Assembly (NCBI RefSeq): GCF_900115345.1
Contig: NZ_FOWC01000002.1
Coordinates: forward strand, 682,001 to 746,000
Length of the DNA stretch: 64,000 nucleotides
Direction: 5' to 3'
DNA from: Amycolatopsis rubida
GTDB taxonomy: Bacteria; Actinomycetota; Actinomycetes; Mycobacteriales; Pseudonocardiaceae
Shown: positions 26,828 through 35,710 of the stretch, piece by piece
How the letters are laid out: each line of letters begins with the position of its first letter
Numbering within the stretch: the stretch's first letter is position 1
The notes under the pieces: generated by a model
What the model saw: only the letters and a program-made list of their open reading frames with translations
Databases searched by the model: none
What the model was told of the DNA's origin: nothing
Translations under genes and position numbers: made by a program

Positions 26828-28330
26828 ATGAGCGATTCCGTGCCGACGCTGTCCCAGTGGATCGCCGGCGGCGAGGCAGCAGGCTCGCCGGACGGTTACG
26901 GGGACGTCACGAACCCGGCGACCGGGAAGGTCACCGCGCGCGTGCCGCTCGGCTCGGCCGCGGACGCCGAGGCCGCGATCGCCGCCGCGAAGGCCGCGTT
27001 CCCCGTCTGGCGCAAGACCTCGCTGGCCAAGCGCAGCCGGGTGCTGTTCCGGTTCCGCGAACTGCTCGACGCGCGGTCGGGAGAACTCGCGAAGATCATC
27101 ACCGCCGAGCACGGCAAGGTGCTGTCCGACGCGGCGGGCGAGGTCGCGCGCGGCCTGGAGGTCGTCGAGTTCGCCTGCGGGATCCCGCAGCTGCTCAAGG
27201 GCGCGGCGACGGCCAACGCGTCGACCGGCATCGACGTCACGACGCTGCGCGAACCGCTCGGTCCGGTCGCTGTCATCTCGCCGTTCAACTTTCCCGCCAT
27301 GGTCCCGATGTGGTTCTTCCCGATCGCGATCGCGGCCGGGAACACCGTGGTGCTGAAGCCGTCGGAGAAGGTGCCGACCGCCGCGAACTGGCTCGCCGAG
27401 CTGTGGCGCGAAGCCGGTCTGCCCGAAGGCGTGTTCAACGTGCTGCACGGCGACAAGACCGCGGTCGACGCGCTGCTGCACAGCCCGGACATCGAGGCGG
27501 TTTCGTTCGTCGGCTCAACCCCGATCGCGCAGTACGTCTACGAGACCGGCACCGCGAACGGCAAGCGCGTCCAAGCGCTCGGCGGCGCGAAGAACCACCT
27601 GGTCGTGCTGCCCGACGCCGACCTCGACCTGGTCGCCGACCAGGCGGTCAGCGCTGGTTTCGGGTCCGCGGGCGAACGCTGCATGGCGGTGTCGGTGGTG
27701 GTCGCGGTGGGCGATGTCGCCGACGCGCTGGTGCCGCGGATCGCCGACCGCGCGAAGACGCTGGTGACCGGCGACGGCACCCGCTCCTGCGACATGGGCC
27801 CGCTGGTCACCGCCGCGGCGAAGGACCGGGTCTCCGGCTACATCGCGGCAGGTGCGGAGGCTGGCGCGACGCTGGTCCTGGACGGCCGGGAAGGCGAATT
27901 CGACGCGGACGGCGAAGGATTCTTCGTCGGCCCCACCGTGTTCGACCACGTCCGCCCGGACATGCCGATCTACACCGACGAGATCTTCGGCCCGGTCCTT
28001 TCGGTCGTGCGGGTGGAAACGTTCGCCGAGGCGATCGAACTGATCAACGCCGGACCGTACGGCAACGGCGCGGCGATCTTCACCAACGACGGCGGCGCGG
28101 CCCGCCGGTTCTCCGCCGACGTCGAGGCGGGCATGGTCGGCGTGAATGTGCCGGTGCCGGTCCCGGTGGCCTACCACTCGTTCGGCGGCCGCAAGAACTC
28201 GCTGTTCGGCGACACCCACGCGCACGGCGGCGAGGGCGTGCACTTCTTCACCCGCGCCAAGGTCGTCACCACTCGCTGGCCGGGCCCCGAACAGGGTGGC
28301 CTCGACCTCGGTTTCCCGCGGAACGTCTGA
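26828..28330 (+). CDS. mmsA: CoA-acylating methylmalonate-semialdehyde dehydrogenase
   Basis: The 500-residue enzyme has the aldehyde dehydrogenase fold. The MMSDH active-site motif GFGSAGERCMAVSV carries the catalytic Cys near residue 285. PFNFPAMVPMWFFPIA near residue 155 is also typical of the CoA-dependent class. It converts malonate or methylmalonate semialdehyde with CoA and NAD to acetyl- or propionyl-CoA. Next to a class III aminotransferase and PucR, a beta-alanine or omega-amino acid route is more likely here than valine catabolism. Confidence 0.92.
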   Translation: MSDSVPTLSQWIAGGEAAGSPDGYGDVTNPATGKVTARVPLGSAADAEAAIAAAKAAFPVWRKTSLAKRSRVLFRFRELLDARSGELAKIITAEHGKVLSDAAGEVARGLEVVEFACGIPQLLKGAATANASTGIDVTTLREPLGPVAVISPFNFPAMVPMWFFPIAIAAGNTVVLKPSEKVPTAANWLAELWREAGLPEGVFNVLHGDKTAVDALLHSPDIEAVSFVGSTPIAQYVYETGTANGKRVQALGGAKNHLVVLPDADLDLVADQAVSAGFGSAGERCMAVSVVVAVGDVADALVPRIADRAKTLVTGDGTRSCDMGPLVTAAAKDRVSGYIAAGAEAGATLVLDGREGEFDADGEGFFVGPTVFDHVRPDMPIYTDEIFGPVLSVVRVETFAEAIELINAGPYGNGAAIFTNDGGAARRFSADVEAGMVGVNVPVPVPVAYHSFGGRKNSLFGDTHAHGGEGVHFFTRAKVVTTRWPGPEQGGLDLGFPRNV

Positions 28331-28342
28331 GAGGGATCAGCG

Positions 28343-29698
28343 ATGGACACTCAGTCGGCAGCAGCCCGGCACCTGTGGATGCACTTCTCCCGCATGGGAA
28401 ATTACCCGGACTCGCCGGTCCCGGTGATCACCCGCGGCGAGGGCGTGCACGTGTGGGACGACCGCGGCCGCAAGATTCTCGACGGGCTGGCCGGGCTTTT
28501 CGTCGTGCAGGCCGGACACGGCCGCCGCGAACTCGCAGACGTCGCCGCACAGCAGGCGAACGAGCTGGCCTACTTCCCGATTTGGGGCTATGCCACGAAA
28601 CCCGCGGCGGAGCTGGCCGAGCGGCTCGCGCACCTCGCGCCGGGCGACCTCAACCGCGTCTTCTTCGCCACCGGCGGCGGCGAAGCGGTCGAGTCCGCGT
28701 GGAAGGTCGCGAAGCAGTACTTCAAGCTGACCGGAAAACCCGGCAAGCACAAGGTGATCAGCCGCGCGGTGGCCTACCACGGCACCCCGCACGGCGCGCT
28801 CGCGATCACCGGGCTGCCCGCGATGAAGAAGGACTTCGAACCGCTGGCACCGGGCGGGTTCCGGGTGCCGAACACCAACCTGTACCGGCATCCGGAGTTC
28901 GCCGGCGACCTCGAAGCGTTCGGCGCCTGGGCCGCGGACCGGATCGAGGAGGCGATCCGGTTCGAGGGCGCGGACACGGTCGCCGCGGTCGTGCTCGAAC
29001 CGGTGCAGAACTCCGGCGGCTGCCTCACGCCGCCGCCCGGGTACTTCGAGCGGGTGCGGGAAATCTGCGACCGGCACGACGTGCTGCTGGTCGCCGACGA
29101 GGTGATCTGCGCCTTCGGCAGGCACGGCGCGACCTTCGCCAGCGAGAAGTTCGGCCTCCAGCCGGACCTGCTGACCTGCGCCAAGGGCCTCAGTTCCGGC
29201 TACAGCCCGATCGCCGCGCTGATCGCGTCGGACCGGGTGATGGAGCCGTTCCTCGGCGCGAAGGTCGCCTTCCCGCACGGGTACACCTTCGGCGGGCATC
29301 CGGTGTCGGCCGCGGTCGCCCTCGCGAACCTCGACCTGATGGAACGCGAGGGCCTCAACCAGCGTGTACTGGACAACCAGGACGCGTTCCGCTCGACCCT
29401 GGACAAGCTGCTGGACCTGCCGATCGTCGGCGACGTCCGCGGCGACGGGTACTTCTGGGCGGTCGAACTGGTCAAGGACAAGGCGACCCGGGAGACGTTC
29501 GACGCCGACGAGCGGGAACGCCTCGTCCGCGGCTTCCTGCCGGGCGCGCTGTTCGAACGCGGCCTCTACTGCCGTCCGGACGACCGGGGCGACGTAGTCG
29601 TCCAGTTCGCCCCGCCGCTGATCGCGGGGCAGGCGGAGTTCGACCAGATCGAGCAAATCCTGCGAGACACGCTGCTCGAAGCGCAAAAACTCGTCTGA
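28343..29698 (+). CDS. Class III PLP aminotransferase (omega-amino acid:pyruvate type)
   Basis: The 451-residue enzyme has the class III signature LLVADEVICAFGRHG and the PLP Lys in LLTCAKGLSSGYSPIAA (about residue 285). YHGTPHGALAITG is also family-typical. It moves an amino group from an omega-amino acid such as beta-alanine to pyruvate, giving malonate semialdehyde, which the upstream dehydrogenase would consume. It starts 12 bases after mmsA, with GAGGGAT upstream, and so is in one operon. Exact donor is not predictable. Confidence 0.93.
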   Translation: MDTQSAAARHLWMHFSRMGNYPDSPVPVITRGEGVHVWDDRGRKILDGLAGLFVVQAGHGRRELADVAAQQANELAYFPIWGYATKPAAELAERLAHLAPGDLNRVFFATGGGEAVESAWKVAKQYFKLTGKPGKHKVISRAVAYHGTPHGALAITGLPAMKKDFEPLAPGGFRVPNTNLYRHPEFAGDLEAFGAWAADRIEEAIRFEGADTVAAVVLEPVQNSGGCLTPPPGYFERVREICDRHDVLLVADEVICAFGRHGATFASEKFGLQPDLLTCAKGLSSGYSPIAALIASDRVMEPFLGAKVAFPHGYTFGGHPVSAAVALANLDLMEREGLNQRVLDNQDAFRSTLDKLLDLPIVGDVRGDGYFWAVELVKDKATRETFDADERERLVRGFLPGALFERGLYCRPDDRGDVVVQFAPPLIAGQAEFDQIEQILRDTLLEAQKLV

Positions 29699-29716
29699 GC
29701 CACCTGGCGAGGGAGG

Positions 29717-29742
29717 AGGCCGGGACCGGGTGGTCCCGGCCT
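29717..29742 (+). terminator. Intrinsic-type terminator after the aminotransferase
   Basis: AGGCCGGGACC (29717-29727) and GGTCCCGGCCT (29732-29742) form a perfect 11-bp stem with a GGGT loop, followed by TTCTTCC. It lies 18 bases after the aminotransferase stop. Confidence 0.8.
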
Positions 29743-29794
29743 TCTTCCGGGCCGTCGCTGACCATGGTGACAAGGAGTCCACGAGGCGACGCGC

Positions 29795-30339
29795 ATGCCC
29801 GAGCACGAACCCGGCCTCGACCGCCGGCTGGCCGACGCCGTCGAACGGCTCGGGAACGGCCTGCGCGCACTGTCCCAGCGCAGCGCCCGCGCTCAAGGCC
29901 ATTCGCCGCTGCAACAACAAGCAGTGCTGTCCCTTTCCGGTCAGCCGGCACGCCGACGATGTCCGACGCGGTCAGCGCCCTGGAACGCAAGGGACTCCTC
30001 ATCCGCTCGCCAGGTTCGGACGGACGCCGCCGCCTGCTCGCCCTGACCGACCGCGGTTTCCAGGTCTCCGCCGAGTTGTCGGCGTGGGACGAACAGCTGG
30101 TGGCCGCGCTGCCGGAGCCGGACCGGGCCACGACGCTGCACACGCTGTTGCGGGTGATCGCGGACCTGCAGCGCAGCGGCGCGATCAGCGTCGCCCGGGT
30201 GTGCACGACCTGCCGGTTCTTCGGGCCGGACGAGCACCCCGGCCCGAAGGCCCCGCACCACTGCCACTTGATGCGGAAACCCTTGGCACTGACCGAATTG
30301 CGCACAGACTGCCCAGAACACGCGCAGGCAACGGCCTGA
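29795..30339 (+). pseudogene. MarR-family regulator with internal deletion and frameshift
   Basis: The first frame (from ATG 29795) gives the N-terminal helices, ending SPLQQQAVLSLSGQP. The C-terminal part continues in another frame as TPTMSDAVSALERKGLLIRS and the wing. About 10-15 codons between helix 2 and the recognition helix are missing and the frame changes near 29950. The C-terminus carries a Cys cluster, CTTCRFFGPDEHPG then HHCHLM and DCPEH, which in related regulators probably binds a metal or Fe-S centre. As written, no working DNA-binding domain can form. Confidence 0.75.
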
Positions 30340-30514
30340 CCTCCTTGCACGCCTCGTGGAGCAGGTTGCCGGGCTGGTCGAGACCGCACCGGAGCGCGAA
30401 GGTGATGCGCTGTGGCCAACAGCGCAAATTACCGGATAAAGATTCCGTTCACGCCAATTTCGGCACCATCTCGGAATACGCGCGTCGAAGCTGTCCGGCA
30501 CTGCGGATTTCTGG

Positions 30515-31180
30515 TTATCCCTCGCTGTCGCGCACTACGAGCGCGATCTGCACCCGGTTCACCACGCCGAGCTTCGCGAACAGGCTGCTCGTGTGCGCCT
30601 TCACCGTCGCCACGCTGATGTGCAGCCGCGCGCCCACCTCGGCGTTCGACAGCCCTTCCGCGATCGCCCGCGCGGTGTCCCGTTCGCGTTCGGTCAACGC
30701 GGCCAGCCGCGCCAGTGCCGCCTCCCGCGCGGCACTCCGGGTCGCCGACGACTGCGGACCCATCGCCGCGGTGATCAACCGGCTGGTGGCGGCCGGGGAC
30801 AGCGCGGGGTCCCCGTCGGCGACCGCGCGCACCGCGGCCAGGATGTCCGGCGGCGGGGTGTCCTTGAGCACAAACCCGAGCGCGCCGGCGCGCAGCGCGC
30901 CGAGCACCATCTCGTCGGAATCGAACGTGGTCAGCACCAGGATCCGCGGTGGGTCCGGCCAGCTGAGGATCGCCTCGGTCGCGCTCAGCCCGTCACGACC
31001 GGGCATCCGCACGTCCATCAGCACGACGTCCGGCCGCAGCCTGCGGACCTCGGCGATCGCGGCGTCGCCGTCCGCGGCCTCGCCCGCGACCTCCAGGTCG
31101 GCTTCGCCGTCGAGCATGAGCCGCAACGACATCCGTACCAGCTGATCGTCGTCGACGATCACGACCCGCACCCGGTCCAC
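30515..31180 (-). CDS. NarL/FixJ-family response regulator
   Basis: The 221-residue protein has an intact receiver (acidic pair DDD near residue 11, phosphoacceptor in DVVLMDVRMPGRDG, conserved Lys in FVLKDTPP) and a LuxR-type DNA-binding domain (LTERERDTARAIAEGLSNAE, VATVKAHTSSLFAKLG). It starts with GTG directly after the stop of its histidine kinase (TGAGTG), so the two are co-translated. Targets may include the small membrane protein at 32531, divergent from the kinase. Confidence 0.95.
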   Translation of the reverse strand: MDRVRVVIVDDDQLVRMSLRLMLDGEADLEVAGEAADGDAAIAEVRRLRPDVVLMDVRMPGRDGLSATEAILSWPDPPRILVLTTFDSDEMVLGALRAGALGFVLKDTPPPDILAAVRAVADGDPALSPAATSRLITAAMGPQSSATRSAAREAALARLAALTERERDTARAIAEGLSNAEVGARLHISVATVKAHTSSLFAKLGVVNRVQIALVVRDSEG

Positions 31181-32359
31181 TCACTCGCTCCCTTCGCCGC
31201 GGGCAGGCCATGGCAGCCACGCGGTCAGCACGAACCCGCCGTCCGGGTCCGCGTAATGGTCCAGTTCACCACCGGCGAGCCCGACCCGCTCGGAAAGCCC
31301 CAGCAACCCGAACCCGGCCGAAGGCGGCGGCGGCCCGCTCTTCGCCGCGCCGGAATCCCGCACCGTCACGCGCAGCCCCTCGCCCTCCCCGCCCGCAACG
31401 GTGACGCACACTTCAGTGCCAGGCGCGTGTTTTCCGGCATTGGTCAGTCCTTCTTGGACGATCCGGTACGCCGTGCGCGCGAGCAGATCCGGCGGTGTCC
31501 CGACCGACTCCGGGGTATAGCCGACATTGACCCCGAGCGCCCGAGCGTCAGCGACCAACGCGGGCAGATTCGCGAGCGACGGCTGCGGCGGCTCAAGCCC
31601 GCCCGGACTGGCCCGCAGGACCCCGAGCACCTCGCGCAGTTCCTCCAGCGCCTGATGCGCGCCGTCAGCGATTCCCCTGGCCAGCAGCGACACCTGCTCC
31701 GGTGGCAGATCGGTGCGATGCCCCAGCACCCCTGCCTGCATCGCGACCAGCGAAACCCGATGCGCGAGGACGTCGTGCATCTCGCGCGCGATCCGGTGCC
31801 GCTCGACAATCCGCGCCTCGGCCGCCCGCGCGACCTGCTCGCGTTCCGCGCTCTCCGCACGTTCCCGCAGCGACTGCAACTCCTCGCGCCGCGCCCCGAT
31901 CGCCGCCCCGACCGCCACGACGATGCCGGTGATGAGCACGATGAACAAAATAGAGAACCACCACGGGTCCGGATCGGAACCGCGCGGGTAGAGCCCTTCG
32001 GTGACCGCCGCGGTAGCGACGCACGCCACCCCCATGAAGGTGGTCTCAAGCGGCCGGCGCCGAGTGGCGAGCGACCCGAGCACGAGCAGCGCGGCTCCCC
32101 CGGCGGAGGCCGACACCGCCGAGACGATCACCACCCCGGTCGCGACCGAGAGCGGATACTTCCGCCGCCACATCGACGCGACCAGGCAGCCGAGCCCGAT
32201 GACCGGGTCGCCGAAAATGAGCCACCCGATCCGCGGGTCGTCGGATCCCGCCGGCAGCTGGGAGGCGACCGCCAGCCAGGCGAGCACGCCGAGCAGGGCG
32301 GCCACGACCAGCCGCCACCCCTGCTGCCACGGTTTGAGCTTGACCTGCGAAACGACCAC
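31181..32359 (-). CDS. NarL-type sensor histidine kinase (HisKA_3)
   Basis: The 392-residue protein (from GTG 32359) has five or six N-terminal membrane helices, a coiled-coil (ELQSLRERAESAEREQVARA), the HisKA_3 phosphorylation motif RHRIAREMHDVLAHRVSLV and a shortened HATPase domain (YRIVQEGLTNAGKHAPG, GFGLLGLSERVGLAGG). The short loops between helices suggest it senses something in or at the membrane. An upstream in-frame extension to 32530 lacks coding character. It forms an operon with the response regulator. Confidence 0.92.
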   Translation of the reverse strand: MVVSQVKLKPWQQGWRLVVAALLGVLAWLAVASQLPAGSDDPRIGWLIFGDPVIGLGCLVASMWRRKYPLSVATGVVIVSAVSASAGGAALLVLGSLATRRRPLETTFMGVACVATAAVTEGLYPRGSDPDPWWFSILFIVLITGIVVAVGAAIGARREELQSLRERAESAEREQVARAAEARIVERHRIAREMHDVLAHRVSLVAMQAGVLGHRTDLPPEQVSLLARGIADGAHQALEELREVLGVLRASPGGLEPPQPSLANLPALVADARALGVNVGYTPESVGTPPDLLARTAYRIVQEGLTNAGKHAPGTEVCVTVAGGEGEGLRVTVRDSGAAKSGPPPPSAGFGLLGLSERVGLAGGELDHYADPDGGFVLTAWLPWPARGEGSE

Positions 32360-32419
32360 GAGCCCATCTTCGCCGATCCGCCCCCGCCGTGCAGCCGCCC
32401 GCGGCACACTCCGCACCTG

Positions 32420-32448
32420 GACCAAAGTAGTAACCCTCGACTTTGGTC
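32420..32448. promoter_or_regulatory. Inverted repeat between histidine kinase and small membrane protein
   Basis: GACCAAAG (32420-32427) and CTTTGGTC (32441-32448) are exact reverse complements with a 13-base AT-richer spacer, in the divergent promoter region. It is a candidate binding site for the adjacent response regulator. Confidence 0.5.
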
Positions 32449-32530
32449 GACCCAGGTCCGCTCCGCAGGTCCGATGCGCGTCGTGGCCGCGACCCACACA
32501 CTGAGACCATCGCGAACTCAGGGAGAGCAC

Positions 32531-32761
32531 ATGAGCAAGGGCGGCTACTCAGCAGTGCAGATCGCCGGAATGGTGATCACCGTCGTATCCGCACAGGCCG
32601 CGATCCGCAGTTTCTTCGACCACGACGCGCGTCAATTGTGGGGCGCGCTCGACTGGATCCCCGGCGGCTGGGGCGGACAGCTGGCCGCCCTGGTGGTGCT
32701 GGCCCTCGCCGGAATGGTCCTCGCCGGCTGGGCCCACGACCGCGCCAAGGCGAAAAGCTGA
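32531..32761 (+). CDS. Small two-helix membrane protein
   Basis: A 76-residue protein beginning MSKGGYSAVQIAGMVITVVS with a second helix LAALVVLALAGMVLAGWAHD and a basic C-terminus. GGGAGAG lies upstream of the ATG. No family is recognised. It is divergent from a NarL-type two-component system and could be an output of it. It ends 13 bp before the convergent permease gene. Confidence 0.7.
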   Translation: MSKGGYSAVQIAGMVITVVSAQAAIRSFFDHDARQLWGALDWIPGGWGGQLAALVVLALAGMVLAGWAHDRAKAKS

Positions 32762-32774
32762 GTCCACCGCGGAC

Positions 32775-34205
32775 TCAATGCACTTCCGGCCCGAGCGCCG
32801 CATAAGTCTCCGGACGCTTCCGTCGCAGATATTCCGCCATCGCCAGCCCCGCGACAATCAGGATCGGCAGCAGCCAAGGCAACAACCCGATCCATGCCGC
32901 GTCGGATCCGGCCATCGTCGGAAAATTCAGCACCGCCAGCACAATCACCCCGATCAGTCCCGCCCCGCCAAGCCCCGGTGCGGCAAACGTGCTCCACCAA
33001 TGCGGATCCCGCCGCTGCCGGAAGAACACCACCACCGCGATCGACGCCATCGCCTGCAGCACGAGGATCGCCAGCGTCCCGAACCCCGTCATCGACGACG
33101 TCAGAAACGCGACCGGATCGAGCCCAAGCACCGCGAAGATCGCCGCGACGACCGTAGCGAACCCGATCTGCGCGGCACTGGCATTACGCGGCGTACCAGA
33201 AACCGTACGCCCCAACGCCTTCGACAGCACACCGTCCCGAGCAAGCGCGTAGATGTACCGGCTCGCCGAGTTGTGCAACGCCAGCAACGCGGCGAACAGA
33301 CTCACCACGAGCAGCAATTGCATGACATCGGTAAGCACGGTCCCGAGAACGTCCTGCGAGGTAGCAAGAAGCAGGTCGCCCGCCGCAAGATGATCCTGCG
33401 CCACGGATTTCGCGTTCCCCACGCCGATCGCACTGACCAGCGCAAGCGAAGTAACCGCGGCGAACACCCCAATCGCAATCACCGCGATATACGTAGCGCG
33501 CGGCACCGACTTGTTCGGGTCGCGCGCTTCCTCGCTGAACAAAGCGGTCGCCTCGAACCCGATGAAACACGTGGCAGCGAACAACAACCCAAGCCCAATC
33601 GACCCGGACGTGACGACGGCAGGCGACAACGCACTGAGCGAATACCCGGACTTCACGAGCACCGCGACATCGAACACGACCAGAATGCTGACCTCGAGAA
33701 TCAGCGACACCGCAAGCACCTTCGCCGACACGTCCACCCCACGACGACTCAGCAAAAACACCGCGACGACCGACAGCGCGGCCCAAAACTCCCACGGCAA
33801 GTCCAAGTGAAAGACCCGGTTGACCACGCCCCCCGTCAACGCCCCGGAGGTCCCCACCGCCCCCGCGACGAAACAGTTGTACCCAGCCAACGCCACAAAC
33901 GCCCCGGAAAGCCCCGCCGGACGCCCTAGCGCCGCGGTAAGATAGGCGTAGAACCCGCCAGCGTTCGACACGTACCGGCTCATCCGCGCGTACCCGACAC
34001 CGAACAACAGCAACACAATCCCGGCGATCAGGAACGACGCAGGCATTCCGCCGCCATTGCCCAGCGCGATCCCGAGCCCCGCGATCACCACCATCCCGGT
34101 CAACGGCGCGACCGCAGCGAGCACGAGAAACGCAATCCCGCCAGTGCCAAGCGCATTAGCGCGAAGCTGCCCTCCGACAGCCTCCGATGTCGACTGCTGT
34201 GCCAT
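32775..34205 (-). CDS. APC-superfamily amino acid permease
   Basis: The 476-residue membrane protein has 12 predicted helices and the APC consensus in helix 1 (GGIAFLVLAAVAPLTGMVVI) and helix 6 (FAATCFIGFEATALFSEEAR). It should import an amino acid or amine by proton symport. Substrate is unknown. GGGAGGCC precedes the ATG. The gene is not clearly linked to an operon; a long repeat-filled gap lies upstream. Confidence 0.9.
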   Translation of the reverse strand: MAQQSTSEAVGGQLRANALGTGGIAFLVLAAVAPLTGMVVIAGLGIALGNGGGMPASFLIAGIVLLLFGVGYARMSRYVSNAGGFYAYLTAALGRPAGLSGAFVALAGYNCFVAGAVGTSGALTGGVVNRVFHLDLPWEFWAALSVVAVFLLSRRGVDVSAKVLAVSLILEVSILVVFDVAVLVKSGYSLSALSPAVVTSGSIGLGLLFAATCFIGFEATALFSEEARDPNKSVPRATYIAVIAIGVFAAVTSLALVSAIGVGNAKSVAQDHLAAGDLLLATSQDVLGTVLTDVMQLLLVVSLFAALLALHNSASRYIYALARDGVLSKALGRTVSGTPRNASAAQIGFATVVAAIFAVLGLDPVAFLTSSMTGFGTLAILVLQAMASIAVVVFFRQRRDPHWWSTFAAPGLGGAGLIGVIVLAVLNFPTMAGSDAAWIGLLPWLLPILIVAGLAMAEYLRRKRPETYAALGPEVH

Positions 34206-34336
34206 CCAGGCCTCCCGATCCGCTCCAGGGCGCCCGTTGCCCCGCGGCGTCCCAGTGTGCTTGCTCAGCGGCCGATGGCCTTGTCGTCGCAGGCAGAGGT
34301 CTTGCCAATCCGCGCACCCCCGCTCCAGCCGAGGTC

Positions 34337-34374
34337 CGTGAGCAGACTCTGATTCCCTCAGGGTTCCCCTCACG
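34337..34374. repeat. Degenerate copy of a dispersed palindrome
   Basis: The stretch from 34351 to 34374 (GATTCCCTCAGGGTTCCCCT then CACG) matches the right half of the hairpin at 62425-62473 with a single mismatch. Its left half has decayed to CGTGAG. It lies in the gap between two minus-strand genes. Confidence 0.65.
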
Positions 34375-34430
34375 ACCCGCCCGCCACCATCCGCCGGAAT
34401 GCCCCGCAACCGCGAACCCGCCGCAACCAC

Positions 34431-34515
34431 GCACCCACCCGCGACGGCCACGCACCCAAGCCGCGCACCCACCCGCCACGGCCACCCACCCAAGCCACGC
34501 ACCCACCCGCCACGC
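34431..34515. repeat. 34-bp tandem repeat, about 2.5 copies
   Basis: Units start at 34431, 34465 and 34499, each opening GCACCCACCCGCCACG or one-base variants. Copies 1 and 2 are 34 bases. No gene is seen in 34206-34739; the gap also holds the palindromes at 34337 and 34612. Confidence 0.7.
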
Positions 34516-34611
34516 CACGCCCAACCAATCCCACCAACAAACCCGCAGCCGACGCACCCGACGATCGAGGCACCCAGCCCCTCCCCCGCACCCCGATACG
34601 AAGCCTCCCTG

Positions 34612-34668
34612 CGGTTCGGGGGTGCTTGTCAAGGCATCTTTCCCGCCTTGACAAGCACCCCCGAACCG
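34612..34668. terminator. 24-bp perfect inverted repeat downstream of hydrolase gene
   Basis: Arms at 34612-34635 and 34645-34668 are exact reverse complements (left arm begins CGGTTCGGGGGTGCTTGTCA) with the spacer ATCTTTCCC. It lies 72 bases after the stop of the minus-strand hydrolase, so it may end that transcript, but its length and perfection are unusual for a simple terminator. Confidence 0.55.
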
Positions 34669-34739
34669 TCAGCACACTCAGGGCTTCGGGGTGCCCCACG
34701 CCAAGACCACGGGCGATGTCGCCCCAGGCGACGAGCCGA

Positions 34740-35597
34740 TCACCCCAAAACCTCCCGCAACCGGCCAGCAAACGCCTCCGGCTCCCCCGCATACCCATGC
34801 TCCCCGCCAAGAAACCCCCCGTGATGACTGGGAAACACTGTCACCCCATACCCAACCCGAGCAGCAATCGCCCGAACAGTCCGCCCAGTAAACGTATCCC
34901 CGGTCTCCTCCCCCACCGCGAACACGACCCGAGTCGAAGCATTCCGCAACGCGGCGACATCCGGCACATAGTCAATAACCGGCCGAGACCGCTCAGACAA
35001 CAACGGATCATCCCGCTTGCCGTCATCCTCCGCAGGCATCCCGAACTGCCCCGGCTCGGCAACCGGCTGCGCGAAGTACTCCTCGGTGAACTCCCCGGCC
35101 CAACTGGTCAGCGCGATGAACGCAGCCATCCCGTACCCCCAGCCCCGGGCCAGGTACACGGCAGTCATCGCATCGCAGGCCCGCTTGGCCGCCTCGACAT
35201 CCGGCAACGCCGCGATCGCAGGCGGCTCATGCGCCACCAACGTCACGACATCCTCGGGATGCTTCGCGACCAACGCCAGCGCGGTAACCGCCCCGCCGCT
35301 GCTGGCGAAAAGGTCGACCGGTCCGACCCCGAGGGCCTCGACCACCGCGTGCACGTCCCCAGCCTGAACCTCAGGCCGATTCTCCGTAAGACCGTCAGTC
35401 CGCGTACTGCGCCCAATCCCCCGCGGGTCATAGGTAACCACCGTCCGATCCGGAAAGAACGACAGCAGCGTAGTGAACCCGCTGGCGTCCATCGGCTGCC
35501 CGATCATCATCAACGGGCGAGACCCCTCCCCGAGCGGCTGGTGGTGCACGTCGTAAACGATGTCCGCACCGTCAACCACAAGATGATGAGCAGACAC
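34740..35597 (-). CDS. Alpha/beta hydrolase
   Basis: The 285-residue enzyme has the oxyanion/HG-equivalent region MMIGQPMDASGF, the nucleophile elbow DLFASSGGAVTALAL (Ser about residue 99) and a C-terminal HHGGFLGGEHG with the likely catalytic His. Asp is probably in the TRVVFAVGEETGD strand region. YDPRGIGRST is typical of non-haem-peroxidase-like or esterase members. Substrate is unknown. It starts with GTG and is divergent from the TetR gene at 35711. Confidence 0.9.
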   Translation of the reverse strand: MSAHHLVVDGADIVYDVHHQPLGEGSRPLMMIGQPMDASGFTTLLSFFPDRTVVTYDPRGIGRSTRTDGLTENRPEVQAGDVHAVVEALGVGPVDLFASSGGAVTALALVAKHPEDVVTLVAHEPPAIAALPDVEAAKRACDAMTAVYLARGWGYGMAAFIALTSWAGEFTEEYFAQPVAEPGQFGMPAEDDGKRDDPLLSERSRPVIDYVPDVAALRNASTRVVFAVGEETGDTFTGRTVRAIAARVGYGVTVFPSHHGGFLGGEHGYAGEPEAFAGRLREVLG

Positions 35598-35710
35598 AGC
35601 GACCTTCCCCTGCCTCGTGAAACCCGTTCAAGCAGCCTACCCGATCACCCGGCATGAAAGTCCACAATGGACCGACGCACCCCGCGATCCTCATCAGCTA
35701 TGCTGAAGAC

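Noticed and set aside
26728..30339. Open frame of 1203 codons covering three genes
   Set aside because: It is a shadow frame of the dehydrogenase and aminotransferase genes, rich in Arg and Pro. Only its last part (the MarR C-terminus) is real sequence.
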